64,000 bases of DNA from Serilophus lunatus (lineage: Eukaryota > Chordata > Aves > Passeriformes > Eurylaimidae), in the NCBI GenBank assembly GCA_013399895.1, contig VXBA01003495.1:126708-190707 (forward strand), read 5' to 3'. This document shows positions 1-15,000 of this stretch, piece by piece (positions within the stretch are counted from its first letter, which is position 1; the number at the start of each line of letters is the position of its first letter). The notes under the pieces were generated by a model. It was not told the origin of the DNA. It searched no databases and saw only the letters and a program-made list of their open reading frames with translations. Made by a program: the position numbers and the translations under genes.

Positions 1-20
1 AACTCTTTGCCTATTCACAG

Positions 21-98
21 ATCACCTCCTTGGTCAGAAGAGCAGCCTTAACTCAAAATGACAACCACTTCAACTATGAAAAAGCACACAATTTTAAG
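21..98 (+). CDS. CHN2: CHN2 coding exon a: linker and first C1 ligand
   Basis: This 78-nt exon encodes residues 1-26 of the partial protein, from ITSLVRR to AHNFK. It is flanked by an acceptor CAG at 18-20 and a strong donor GTAAGC at 99. It begins and ends in phase 0. His23, the first zinc ligand of the C1 domain, lies four codons from the end, so the finger is split between this exon and the next. The first 20 bases of the window are the end of the preceding intron. Confidence 0.9.
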
Positions 99-3000
99 GT
101 AAGCATGGCTTGCTGTTATTTTCAGCTAAAAAGTTCCGTTGAGATGTCTCAAATTTTATTTTTTTGCTGTGATGGGGTTTGCACGCACTATTTATGCTAG
201 CTCTAGGAAAAGTGTTGAAAAATACGTTTTTCTTTCTAGTTTAAGTTCCCTTAACTGCATGCTTAGTATGCTGCAACAGCATAGACACTTAATCCAAATA
301 CTAGTTTTGGTGCTCACTGCACTACTTGACTGGCAATTTAGCTCTTTTCCCAGATTCAATTTTCTTTTTTATTAAGAAACCAATTACTTCTTATTGATTG
401 TCTTTATCTTAAGTATATGTACTTTCAAATAAGAAAAAGGCCCCTTTCCAAAAATCTAGCTATTATCAGAAGCCGGCAGCGTTCTACCAGCAAACATTTT
501 GGACCATTTCTGTTTTCAGAAGTTGAGAGAGCTTGGGTGCTCCTAACAGTAAAGCAAAACACAGCGGTGGGTATTGTCTCCCAGCTTTTGTTCCACCACC
601 ACATGCTGAGGAAATGCTCTCAGAGTCCAACTAAGCTATATAAGATGTGAGCTTGTGTTTGCTTTTCAAACTATAACAAATCGCTGGACAAACTCAGAGA
701 TGTTTAAATGGATCCTCTTTTTGATGTCTTATGCATACAAAATCAGATTCTTAGGGATTTTTCCCCAATTGCTGTCTCTGGCAGACTGCAGCAGGGAAGT
801 GACTCAGCTTTGGAAACAGACCTTCCAGGCAGCTTGTGTTAAAATGTTTTCCCAAAAGGACTGTGCTGGTTTCAGAGTGTGCCAGCCAGTTACCGTATCT
901 AATGCTGTCAAATTGAGGTTTGATGCTGATCAGGATAAGCATCAAGAATAAGAGGCAGTAACAAGACAAGAAGAGAATGTATCTCAGCTTTGAAACCTCA
1001 GTTCAGTTAAAGTGCCTTGAGGATGCTGATCTGGGTCACTGTCAGAATAGTTCAACTCATTAGCAGAACAAGAATTTTTGATATTCATCAAAGGCCTGCC
1101 AAAAAAGGAGAAGGACTGATTAAAATGATTTCACTTGGCAAAAGAAGTTTCACTTCTTGTTTTTCTACATATTCTGCTGTGCAGACATTGCTGTCCTCTG
1201 CAGCTGCTTCTGCTGTAGTTGTCAAATCAATAATTTAATATTAGTGAGCAAAGCAAATGATAGCATCCCTTTTCTCATTCCCCTTCCTTTACCCAGGCTA
1301 CAGAAAAGTCAGTATTTATCTCTATGATCAGCATGGAAAGAGATAGGGGAAATACTTAGTGTTTTCTTGCTTGATTAAGCCAGCTTTCATTCTTTCGGGG
1401 TTTTGCCCTCATCATTTTAATATTGAAACTACTTTAGTTTAACTAGAAAATAGTTTCTCATGACTGAGACTTTTTTCCACTTTGACCCGTGCATTCTTTC
1501 CTCTTCAAAATTTCCCTTGTTTTGGCTTTGATTTATAATTGGACATGTGCCCAGTTAACTTTGCGTTTGCACAATCTAGCTGTTGTATAGTCTCTGTTCC
1601 TGTCTGTTTCAGAACAGTCATAGTTTAACTGGAAAATCACATGATTAAAATAGTTATGTATTCAAAAGCTTGACGGGAGAAAATTATTGTTTTATTCTAG
1701 TAAAGGCAATAACAAACCTTAGGGAACAAACATTTTTAAAATGTGTGCCCAAAAAGGTCAATGAAAAGTGTTACGTTTGCTTAATGAACAAATATGTTCA
1801 CTATGCAAATACACTTAGTTTTCAAAAGGAATATATTAGAATATGTCTAGTTGTTCAACAAAAATGTGGATAGTATAGTCAAAATGGAATATTTAGGTTT
1901 AAAACATGTCTAAATTCAAGGCTAATATCTTTAATCTATTCCACATTCATTATATAAAAGAGTTAAGAAATTATTTTTAAAAGAATGGCTTTATGGTCTT
2001 GTGGAAAAATTCTTAATGGCTTTTGACAGCACTCAGGCTATGAGGATATAGGATTTATTTGAAGGACAATGCTATTTTGCAGACATTCAAACAGCTGTCT
2101 TCCCCATTTTTAGGTGAACACTGACGTGTATTATATCATTCATCTCAGTTCCTACATGTCCCTCGTAATCTTGTCATAAGCAATTCCTCAAGAATAAGCA
2201 GACACTCTTTAAATCTTAGTCCTTTAACCTTGAAAAACCTTAAAAAGAAAGGGCACATTTTTAGTGAAGCCGATGAGGTTTTTGTAGGTCTTACACCAAA
2301 GACCTTGCTTACTGGAAAAGAGAAGGATCAAATGAAAGAAATTGACTCAAGGCATAAATTCAGAGCAAGGACAGCTCTCCGTCCGTCCTTGCCAAGCTAA
2401 TACAAAAACTAAAAAGTAGTGTTGAAGTTTGGAGCATGAGAGCACCAGGTTACGCCCTTCGAGCATCCATGCTTTCTCATTTAACCTCTCTTCCAAATTT
2501 CTTTCAAGACACCAAAGGCAAATGAACAAAAAAACATCTAGTACCCAGGCTGATTTGTTAAGCTGGGTTTATCCAGAGTGTACCACGCAGTCACATGGAT
2601 TTAGGCTTGGAGCTGGCGTCTGTCTGGCGGGACAACTTTGCATAAACCAGTGTAAACATACCGTAACTCAGGAAAGTGAATAAATCTCTGGAGCCCAGTT
2701 TAGAAAAACACAGAGGTATTTCTCTAGCTGTGGGTGTCAGCCTGACTGGATCACGAAGTTTTCTGGTGTCGTGTTACAATTAGGATCCAGGAGGCTCTTT
2801 CGGATGCACTTTACCTGCCAGCTCTAGTGAGGTCCCAGCTGGTGGTGAGGTCAACCTCGTGCCTGAGGGCAGCAGCCTGGAGGTTGGGGATGCTCCACAC
2901 TCTTTGTTCTAGACTGGGAATTCATGAGAGGTCTTCTGTGCTGCTTTAAGCGAGCAAATACAACTGAATAATGTGCATTTACCACAATACTGTGCCTGTT

Positions 3001-6000
3001 TGCCATCATAGCGTGGGCAAATCCCATTTGCGGGCAGGCTAGTGGAGTAAAGGCAGATGATTACAGACAAGTCAGATCTGCTGGGAGAAAGGAGGCTCTG
3101 GGATAAATTTCCCCTTGTGTTAAGCAATGCAGATAATAGTTCTTCTGGGGGACAAAGGGTTTAGGAGAGACACTTTTTACAGACATTATGAAGATTATGT
3201 GTATTCATTTAAACAAAAATAACAAGAGAGCCAGCTTTCCTTCCCTGTAAATGGCTCAGGTTCAGCAGGAATCCACAGGAGAGGACAAATGTGCCTGTAT
3301 TCAGGCAAAAGTCATAAAAAAATTATATTCTTCAGAGGCAAATAGAAAAGTCTTCAAACCCAGGCACATAAACAACAAAAATGTCTCAGAAACAATACTA
3401 TATAATGCTAGTTAAAAAACATGCGTTTCAATTCAAGGCAATTTTTTGTCTGTTTCTGCAATATTGCTTAAGGCATTATTTTGTTTTGCTACTGTACTGG
3501 CAGTCCTTAAATTTGGCCTCAGTTTCTCCTTTTATGAAGACAATTCAGACACAAACTAGAAGTGAATGAGATATCACCCACGGGGGAAACACTGCCATTT
3601 GAAAGAAAGGGCACCGGAATGGCGAAGGTGAGAGCGCAGGAAGGCAACAAGAAGAGACATGCAGCATAGTGTTGTGTGAGACTGTCCAGCAGAGAAGAGA
3701 CAATGTAAGAACCAACTTTTCATTAAAAGAGGCTGAAAGACTGAACAAGAAAAATTCAGTGTATAGTCTGGAAACATCATAGTTTTGGCTAATTTGAAAA
3801 TATATGTCCCTGTAAATGTTTTAAAAAATTTATTAATTTTATTAAATTTTTTTTAAAAAAAATTGTGGCAACTGTAGCCCAAGCAGGCCAAGCCCATGTT
3901 GTGCATACACAGAGAGGTGTCTCCCGAGACAGCAGAATGGGGTAGGGACCAGCAATAAGCAGTTATTGATCATATTTCTGAAACATCAAAGCCCAGTCCA
4001 TTTGTAATGATACAGTTACAAAGGATGGGACAAAATGTAAAGTCTCGTCTCAAAAACCTAAGACCTGCTGCTACATCTCCCAGTTTAAAACAGAAATAAG
4101 GCCAATCTTGCAGGCAAAATTCCCCTTTACCATTCAAAAGTGTTCCTAAGAAGAGACTTCCTCCATTATTTCTTTAAAATTAATGTCAAGCCATAAGAGA
4201 CTTACTTCAAAACTGTATCTTAAGAGACTTTTTGCACCTTCATCTAGAAACTTTTGAAGATCCCCTTTTTTCAGTTAGAGATTTTATTTCCCTGTTTCAA
4301 CTTGGGCAGAAACCACCAAGACTAGCTTTTCACAGGGTATTTCAGCTGGAGACTTGCCATTTGAGCTAAAATGCAGATCCGTGAAAAATTGAAGTGAATG
4401 AAAAAAGAGAACTGAACCGTTGGGAGCCACAGAGCTGAATGGAACAAGGAAAGGGTGCACTGTCAGCACTTCTGAAATGGAGCCCTCAGCCAGCATTGAT
4501 GACTTTCCAATTAATGGCAGGACAGATCAAGGAATAATCAGCCACCATTGTCAAAATACACCACAGTGAGATAATCTCAAATAAGCTTTATGTAAAGTGA
4601 GCAAGTAGGCCCCAAATATCCTAGCAACTGCAATGGACTTTATATGTGAAATGGCAGCTTTTTAAAAGTCCTGACCGAGCTTTTATAGCCTCTTCTCATG
4701 AGGTTAGCATTTGTAAGCTGCTGCAAAGCAGAAGACACAGTTAGTTATCTTCCCACAACAGATGATTTTCACCCACAATTAAGTGCAGGTGCAGACCTAC
4801 TAATTACGTGTCTTTCAGTCTAAAAACAGTAAAGATGCCCACATAATTAGTTGTAGCTGTAGTTTTGTATCCACTGAAGGTCACATAGTGCATATGAATG
4901 AAACTCAGCTCACCAGCTGATGTTACATACAGCCATTTACCCCCATGAAAAGCCATGTCTGAAATTCATGCTACCCACTCTGCAAAATAAAATAAAATAA
5001 AATGAGAAAGAAATACATATCTATCTCAAACTTTATTGCAGGGTCTTGTTTCACAGAAATACGCATTTTGTGAGAGGTAAAATACCATTTCAAAAAATAA
5101 TTATGACCAGTCAGACCTTCCAGGTTTGACCCTTCACTGTCAAAAGGGAGAAAGAATTACTATTGCTTTAAGTTTTTTCACACAATTATTTGACTGAGTA
5201 GTTGGTTATGAGTCATTTGTAGTCAGGTTCACGGTTTATCCCAAAATCAGAAAGAGATGTCTGTGTTAAAATCACAATGCTTCATTTTCCTGGACTCAAG
5301 AGTACAGGCTTGTGTAAGTATGAACATGCAGACAAATGAGGCAAAAACATTAGCTAGCCAAATACTTGGCTTAAAACTTCAGTTTATCTGAAAAGGGCAA
5401 TGACCATTTTTTTACTCTATGAAAAGCAAAAGAGAAGCTTTCCCCATCCTAGGAGATGGAAGTGGCCTTTCAGCCATCCACCCAATGGATAAACAAGAGC
5501 AGAGGAAAGGAAAAGAATTCATTAGCAGCCAGAGTGTGTATGATTTATGTTTTGTTAGGCTCAGTTAACTCTCTGGCTGGACGTAGCTCATTCCATGTCC
5601 ATTCACACGGGCATAAACCTCATTATTTACTCTTCGTTTCAATGAAAATGAAGTAGTCACTTTACCAGAACACACATCTTAAATAAAAAGGTCTTCCGCT
5701 GTAGCCTTTGGAAAAAGTGTTGGAAGCAGAGATGGTGTGCAAAACTTGGCTGTGGGCTCTGTCAGTGCACAGTGCACATTTTATTCCTCTTAATTATCTC
5801 ATGTGTGGACTGTAGCAAAGTGAAGTTTGGAGTGTTGAAAAAGTCTGCTGACACCTTCTCCTTAATGTGAATTCAGTTTACTCACTAGAGTGGGGAAGGG
5901 TGCCATTTGCTTTTATCTACAGTTCTTTGGATTATTAGTTTTGCTTTTTTACTCCTGGTTCCTTTCCTCCACTATAGCTAGAACATTAGCTAGCAAAAAT

Positions 6001-9000
6001 GATTTGGTTTTAGTGTTGTACACATCCCAGTTCTCTTTAGTTTAAGATAAACTACAAGATCAAAGCAAAATTCTGCTCCCATGGTTTATTTCATCTAGGC
6101 TTTGGAAGGATGTGGGCACTGTGTGCTAAAGATTTACTCCTACTGAGTCTTCTGTTGTTTATCCATTTCAGTTGTTCCATCTGTCAGACCATCTGCCTCT
6201 CAATGACCCCATTTCTTTCTTCCACCCCCATTTGTATTACAGGTCCATACGTTTCGAGGTCCACACTGGTGTGAATACTGCGCCAACTTCATGTGGGGTC
6301 TCATCGCTCAGGGAGTGAGATGTTCAGGTAGCACTTCAGTGTTTTCTTTCATTCTCCTGAAATGCTCAGACATCTGTCCCACCCTAGCCTGCATTCCTCA
6401 CGGGAGTAGGGGCTGAGATTTCTTTACAGAACAAGGCAAGAAATCCTCCTGCAGAAGTTAGAGCATTTTTATTTGCCTCATTAGCTGGTTTAGAAATGAA
6501 GGCATCAGCCCTTGGTTGCTAAGTGTGACATACTTTTGGTAGTACCTTGGTCCTGTCCATGCCTTGGTGCATACATTAAAACTTGTCTTTTATGGTTAAG
6601 TTATCCCTTAATGTTTTTATGTCTTAAGGGAAAAGCACTGGAAATGGCAAATCCAGCCAGCAACTAGGCTTCACAACTCCTCTTTTTGCCACCAATCACT
6701 GATAAGTGCCCTTGTCTGCAAAAAAGACTGCCTCCCATAAAAATACCATGCATTGTTGCAAGCCTGAAGTATCCTACGTCAAACAAAAAAATACAACTTT
6801 AATTTTCTTAGAGGAAACAGTTTTCTGGTGCCTCTATAGCTGTACTGGCATTTTAATAGTGCCTTAACTATTCTGGAAAAATGTAATAATCATCACATCA
6901 TGAGATTTTCTAGCAGTAGTAGTAGTATTTGGTGCGTTGCAAATGGGTTTTCATAACTTCTTTCTGCAGATCTGCAATCACTTCCAAAAGTTGTCTTACC
7001 TCTATCTTAACTCTCCCTGCCCTGCCCACCAGGCATTCCTATTCTCCAGCTGGCACCAAATATATCCAACCCTGACATCTGCCTTCCATGGATGAAGGAG
7101 GTGGTCATTACCTGAAATTTAAACAGCAGTTTGAAGAATCAAAATAGCTTTCACAAGTGCAGTCTCAGCTCCTGTTACATCTTGTCTTCCTGTAGACACA
7201 TAAGGGTAACACAAAGAATATGAGAAGCACATTAAAAAGAGGAATAGTAGTTTGCTTTTCAAGCTATTTGATCTTAAACACAAGTGTGTAAAACCCAGCC
7301 TCACTAATGCATAGTGCTGTATTTGTTCACATATTTAAAATATTAAACTTAAGAAAAGGCTTATTTATATAGTATGAAACATAATACACTCCCTCATCAA
7401 ATTACTAACATTTAACCCTAAGTAGACAGATGCATTTGGTTTTAACTTCACATGCTCAAAGAGCAGCACTGAAAACAATGCAAGGAGGATCCTAACTACA
7501 GCTGTTCACGTTTGTTTAGATTTCACAGAACAAAAATGTATTACACAATGAGAACTGTATGGAGAAATACACAAAAATCCACTCAATTCCATTAAATGTT
7601 TAGCTGTGTTTGTATATGATTTTGGTTGATTAATATTTTATAGAGTATAATACTGAAATGCACTGCAAATAATAGAGTCATGTTTACATTTTTAATGGCT
7701 TAATGTTAACTGAAAGGGTACCATCAGTGATGGGCATGACTGGGAAGGCACTAAAACAGGGATCAGAGTTATGTGAGATAATGCAACTCACGATGGTGGT
7801 GGTGTTTACTTAACTGAAGCTTAAAAATTCATTCGGATGAATATTTGAGTCTGTTAAAAAATTCAATTTGTAGAGATGAAGCAGTAATGTTTAAGTTAAT
7901 AGAAACCCACCCATGCAATTGAGAGTAGAAATTGACTCTGGAATGAGAGACACCAAGAACTATGTAAAATAAATCACTTTTTAAAATCATGCCTTTCACA
8001 GCATTTTATATGCCTAAACTGACCTAGACACTAAATAGAGGGGACACTTTAGTTACCAGTGAAGTGATGAGCCAGTGATGGGGAGTCTGCTGATATGGCA
8101 GAGTGAGCCAAAATGTGACACTACAGGAACGTGGAAGGGGGAGTGAGGCACTCCAAAGCCCTGTCTCAGTTTGAGTGTTGAGGTGAATCTTAAATTCTTC
8201 AACCATGACCAGTGCTAAGCCACAGCACTGCCTGCAGAAGATAGTTATTACTCTGCCAATTTTATTTAAGGCTAATCTAAAATACCCAGAAGTTAAGTCT
8301 TATGCATTCAAATGCAACACCTTGAGCTATGTGTCCAGTAATGAATCAATCCAGATTGCACCAGCAGTCATCCCACAGCTCAAAAAGATGTGAGGACATG
8401 CAGAGTTTTTATGGCTTTTTAACAACTCTGATAGAGTTTATTTTTCCTGCTGTAGGATATTTACACATTTTCATGCTCCTCTTTCTCATCTCCATCCTAT
8501 TTATTTTGTCTGTGCTGACTGATGAGGAATTTGTGCCCCTCAGTTAACGTGGACCAAGGAAATAAATTGTTAGGCAAGACCTATCAGCATAGTATTAATT
8601 AATTAATTAACCTGGCTAACTTTGCTTACAGACTGCGGGTTGAACGTACATAAGCAGTGCTCCAAGTACGTGCCCAATGACTGCCAGCCGGATCTCAAGA
8701 GGATAAAGCGAGTCTACTGCTGCGATCTCACCACACTTGTGAAAGCCCACAACACCCAGAGGCCGATGGTGGTGGACTCATGCATTCGGGAGATCGAAGC
8801 AAGAGGTTTGTGTGCTTAGCAAAGCAGCAGACACAGAGAAATGTGCAAAGCTCAAACAGGATATTATGCTCGTGCACGCTGAGGGCAGGATGAGAGAAGG
8901 GGGTTTTTAGTGTAGGTGATACGTTTGCATTAGCTAGTAAAACTAAATCATGGCATTTCTTAATACAATTTCCTGAAATGCTTTCTGAAAACATGTCAAA

Positions 9001-12000
9001 ACATGTATTACGTTACACTTCTGAAAGGGCTGAACTTTAAAGTGAACTTCAAGTTCATCTTTATGTGTCTTTTTTCATTATTTTATTTTAACATACCTGG
9101 AGGTGCTTTCAATTTCAAAGTAATCAGCTTAAATTAAATCCATTATTAATAATCTTTACAGATATTGTGGGCAAGGGAACACAAGTGGCTGAAAATAACT
9201 CAGACAAGTGAGGTCACAGGCTGTGATCTTTTTTGGTAGGACACAAACTGTGCAAGTTTTCACATGGTGCTCAGTTACTGATGGATCCCGTGGCACAGGC
9301 AGCATCTCTCAGCCAAAACTCAAGCTTGTGACAGGTTTTTTGTGAACAGACATGTTCCAGATTGAAGGGAAAAGGTGTCCCCTCCAATAATCACATATTG
9401 CCTCTGTAATAATCAAGTATTTTTCCTTTGGATAGCAAATGTGTATGTTGTTCTGCCAAATAAGGCAAATTTTCCTGTTAGTCACAGCTTCAGCACAGGA
9501 ATCCCATAATGTTGGTATCCCATCACGGCACCCCAATAATCTGCATAGCAACACACTGATACTAGCCATGGGGATTTCAGAGCCACACATCATCTACTGA
9601 ATTGAATCAAAGACTTACTAGTAAATCCCCTGCACTGCACTGCAAATCTCTACCAGGATTATATCATCATTGCAGGGACAAATAGAATAGTATGGACTAA
9701 GACAGAAGAGCTTTACTGCTATGATATAGCGGGAAGTTACATTGCATTTGAGATCTAATCACTTACTTGTACATTTATTGATTAAGAAAAAATCTGCTGC
9801 CTGCTCTCTGTTTTTTCAACATCTTTTTCAACATTTCTTCCTTTAATTGCCATAGAACTACGGAAGATTGTGATTTTGTTCTTAAGAAAACAAAGTGTAT
9901 TGGAATTTTTAAGTAGATTAAAATGATTCACAATGACAATAAGGAATTCTAGGATTAAAATACATAATGTGTGTGTGACTCAGCATGCTCTGCTGGGCTG
10001 CCTGGCATGAATGTTACTGGAGCAATGCAGGGAGAGTGGTGCAAGCGAGCAGATCTCTTGTGGTGCAAGAACTATAGAAGGAATGTATTCATGTGCAGAA
10101 GAAATGTATCCATCACATCTCTCAGCTGTGTATAAGCAAAAGCTGACAGCAAAACAGGAAAGAAATGTGCTCATAGGGAAAGGCAGTCTTTTATTTGAAT
10201 TGCTATTTATCATTAAGCAACTGGTAAAAGGAAGGGAGACCTCTAAAGCTTTATTAATTATAGACAAATCCAGGAAAATCTCCTACATAAAATGAACAAA
10301 TTGTAATAACATCACATGCCTCACCATTAGCAAATTGCAGTATTTTCCTCTAACGTAATCAAATCAACCATGTACCTAACAAAGTCAGAAAGTAAATGGT
10401 AAAATTCTTTAATCCTTTGCAAATACAATTTAACATTATCTTTCCTTAAATGCTCCAGAGTTTCACGTTACAAATAACACTTCACTACACTTAGTAGGTC
10501 TGTTGTTCTTGCTTTATTGTTTTTAAGCCTAAATATTTGTTGGTTACTGAAGCTAAGTTAAACAAGATCTTTTTGTTTCAGGTTTGAAATCTGAAGGCCT
10601 CTACAGAGTCTCAGGCTTCACTGAGCACATTGAAGATGTGAAAATGGCCTTTGATAGAGGTACACCATTTCTTAAAGTTGTACAGTTTTAATTTAAGCTT
10701 TCAGTTCTAGGACCTTTCAGTTCTACTAACGTTTATATAGGTACCATGGTAATGAAACTGACATATAAACAGAAGAACAGAAAGCAATCTGTCTTTTCTG
10801 AGTCCTTAAATTGATCTGTAGTCATTTTCATAAGAAGAAAACATGTTCTGTAGCTGGAAGGAATAATTAAACACTAAGAATTGGTGGGTAGAAGGCTAAG
10901 CGGGGAACTGGATCAACCTAGCAGCAGCCTAGGCCTAGATGGTACCAGGGGAAAGTTCTTAGTCCTGTCTTTAATAGACACAGTGCTTTACAGTACAGTA
11001 ATCTATTTATGAGTTTAAGGACCAGGAACTCCAACTGGGAAGTCATTCTGCATGTAGTCTTGTAGGAAGCATCACACCATTGTGCATGAGATTGCATCTG
11101 CACAACAGATGGAAAGAGCATTGAGAAGATTGGTTGTACAGCATATTGAAAAATTAATAATTAAAACACTGCCTGATTACCATCCTCGGAACCCTTCTGA
11201 ATTGATTGAGCTGATTATGTTGGTTCTGGTTGTGCACATGATCTTTGCACACAGGACTAATTTTTAGTGTGTATGTAAGTGAGTGCAGGGTAGGGCCTTC
11301 ATCAATAGAATGATGAAACATCTTTACAAGTACATTTAAGAGTTACATGAATATTCTTCTCCCTTCGCATAAATAGTGTTTTCCTTCCTGCTTAATTTTT
11401 TCAGTTATTTCATCTGCCATTTTAAAGAATAGGGTCAGACACAGCCCTGTTATCACAAGCCCATGGGAGACAAGGTGGATCCAGGTCAAGCCAGAAAGTC
11501 AGTCTGTGCTCAGGGTAGCAACCAGAAGGGTGAATGGCCATGCACTGGCATGGCCATGACACAGCAGGAGACAGCTACGATGTCACTCAGGCAGGGACTG
11601 AGGCCCCTGGGAGCCCATGGAGGTGTGGGGACTTGAGGGGAGGCTGCACAGCCCAGCCAGGTGTGTGGGTGGCACGTCTTGTGTGCCTGAACAAACACTT
11701 TTTGTTTGAAGGCAGTTTGTCATGCAGATATCACCATAAAGAAAGTCCAGCTAGCAGTTTCTCAACTGTTTTCATGCTGAAATATCCTTTAAAAAATAAT
11801 ACATAAAACATGAATGCTATAGTTGTGAACCTTTACATATACAGACATAGGTCAGCCATAATTTGGGCAAGAGAGATGCAGAATGCTATCATAGGCAGAT
11901 GGTGTTGCAGATGTGCCACAGTCCTGACAAGTCCCATTCTGCTCCCTGCAGATAGATGTGACCTGGCAAACCCTTTTGTTGTATTTGGTAATTCTTCTCT

Positions 12001-15000
12001 AAGTGTACCAACCTGAATTAAACCCAGAAGGAGAGGCACAGGTTGTAGAAGGAAGAGTCAGAAGAAAGCAGATTTAAATTTATGTTTGAGCATGACTTCA
12101 ACACTGCTGCAGCTGTAGTTCCTTTGCAAACGCTTTGAACCACTGGAACCCCTTCAGTTTATTGCCTATTTATTGCCTATATTCACAGCATAATTGATAG
12201 CAATACACACTTGAATTAGACCCACAGCAAGGAAGAAAGTGTGATTTACTGGCAAGGGCAGCAGCACCTAAAAACAGGAAGAGTAAGGCGATTAGCAGTG
12301 TTGGATTTCCAAAGGAAAAAAAAGCATGGATAAACAAGAACAGTTTGTATACAAAGGCAGTGGGGAAGACCACTGGGCATAAATTGATAAAATTCTGTGT
12401 CTTCACTTATTTTTAACAGTTTCATGAGGGGAAAGGGCTAAAAAAGGAAAGACAGAGTACTGTCATGAATAAAAAAAGCATGAATAAAAGCAGCAAACAA
12501 TGAACAAAACCTTGTTATAAAATTGTAGGACTAGAGTATTGTCAAGGTCAGAAGCTGACAACTTTCAACACTGGAAAGTTTTGGAAATGTTTTCTTCCTG
12601 AACTGAGATGAAAAAGCAGGAGGAGTTGATGTTTTTTGCAGAAAGGATTTCAAGAAAAACAAAATAGACTTTTTTGTTCTGATTTGTGGGCTGCACAGCT
12701 AGAAGGTGGTTGTCAGCTGCCAGAAGTTTGAATGGGCAAGATGCTTCCAACCTGACAGCTCAGGGCTTGCATCCCTGTCAGCTTGAAGCTGACATCACCC
12801 TCTCTTTTGCATCCCAGCCCCAAAGGTAGTCACATTGCTTTTCTTCTTCCCTGTTGCACCTGCTTAGTTCTAAAAGCCAGAGCAACATGGAGCGAATTAT
12901 CCCAAGGATGAGGAATATCCAGTTCTCTGTCCCAGGTGACAGAGCTGTGAGAGGAAGGAGTTGACAGCCAGGTGGCCTCCAACACCTGGAAGGTTTTTTG
13001 TACAAATTTAATTTTCTGCCCAGGAAGTAAAGCTTGTGGGAGATGTACAGAGTTTATATTTTCACATTCACTACACAAAATCGACCTTTTGTTTTTTTCA
13101 GCTACAAAAAAAAAAAAAAGAAAAAAGGGAAAATTTGTGTCTGAAATATAGAATGGAAAATTCCCAATCAATTCTGGTTAATAGATAGGTGTTGCAGCAG
13201 AAAGAGCCATATCTATGGACACATCACTATCTCAGACATCTCTGAAGCACACTGCATAGCAGAAGGTAAATATGTTTTAAAGTAGCTTGGGATAGTCAAG
13301 GGAGATGCTGAGAACAGAGATAAGAACCAGAGAAGAGAACTCTTTAGTCTAATGGATAGTCTTGGCACAGTACTAGAGGATTTACTCTGGCCAGGAATAA
13401 ATTTTGTTAAACAATTTAAAGATCATTTTTTAACCATCTGAAAGCAAGGCTTTGAAATAACCTTCTTGTAAGAGCAGGGATAAAAAACCTTAACTCATTT
13501 CAAAGGTGGAAGTTTCAGGACTTACCAGAAGGGTTATATGGCATGGTGCCTGCAGTAGCAGAACACTGAACTCAGTCATTACAGAGGTCACTCCCTGCTC
13601 ATCGTTTCTGAGTCAGTCCCCAAGCACCTGGCCAAAATGCCAGTACACTTTTGCATCTCCAGAAATGCAGCTCTTAATACTTAGGTTTGAAAGGCAAGGA
13701 GTTCTCCCATTTTAATGCATAGGAAGACAGTAGAATGCAGAAGACAGTAGGATAACAGGGATGAGGTGTGGGGCCTGACTTGGCTATAGGGGACCTCTCC
13801 TGCTGGCCTCCTGTGCAGCTGAAAGGGTGCAATGAAGAGAAGCCATCCGAATCCCTGACTAATTCAGCTCTGACAAAGAGACACTCACTTGTTGCTGCCA
13901 AAGAATTATAGCAAGAACAGAAAAGCAAAGGCAAGTTTGAAAAGTTAACATTTAGGGAAGAGAATAGCATCCCATTTGGGCCCAATGAAGCTGTGATAGT
14001 TGGTTTTAAAACAGGGTGAAGTTGATCCTCATCTGATTTAAACTAAGACTGCCTTCCAAAGCCAAAGCAGTGTAAATACTCCTACTGTAAATAAGCATTA
14101 GGCTCTCTGAGGCACTGACAATGTTCCATTTTAGTGATTTTTGTAATGAGAAGGAGGGGAATAATGTGGATTTATTTAATTTGGTGAATGTTGGTGCTAT
14201 AGAATGACAGTTGCACTCTGTCAGCATTGTTGAGCTGTGGCGTCGTGGCATCCAGAAAACACCCATTGTGTGTTTTATCCACAGAGCTGCCATTGTTACC
14301 ACTGCATTCTGTCCCTCCACTTGTTTGTATGACTGGCTGGTACAATACAGTTGCTAAAAATAATATGCTGTTAAATATTACATGAGTACTTAGAGGCATG
14401 CTAATTCATACTCTTGCCAGGGTAGATGAAAATTTGTCAAATGTCAAATCCACGAAAAACCACAAAGAAGCATTCTAGCATGGTAAAGGTTGGGCAATAA
14501 AAACAAAGCATTTAGGATGAAGGAACTTAAAATCTAATTCAGTATTCAGAAGGCATAGCTGAGGCTTTAACAATGTAATACTTATTCTATTTCATTCTCT
14601 AATAAACTATTGATATATTTCTATGCAATCCAAAGTCAGCTGCAATCTTTAAAGAAAAAATAAAAGGGTTTTTTTGTCTTGAGATATCCAAACTTCAACA
14701 TAATGCAACAAAGTACATTGAAAGTCAAAGTAACAAGGAAAGGATTAGGTTTTTACAGCTCAAATGAACTATGTGTAATTCAAAATTTTTTTAAAAAATG
14801 CTGTATTAATATATGACCACTGCAGTGATACTGAAAATATCAACTACAATCTGACAAAAATTCCTGTACTGAAGAGTGAAAAAAATTGTTGTGGTAATGC
14901 AGAAGGTAACATATAAACCACATGTAGTTCATGCAGTCTGCTACTCCAGAGGATCCTCTGTGAAATAGGTGTCATGACTTTTCTGGCAATGAATTGACTT

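Noticed and set aside
12830..13171. 113-codon - strand open frame in a CHN2 intron
   Set aside because: Includes a translated A/T homopolymer (FFLFFFF) and no known motif; likely chance.
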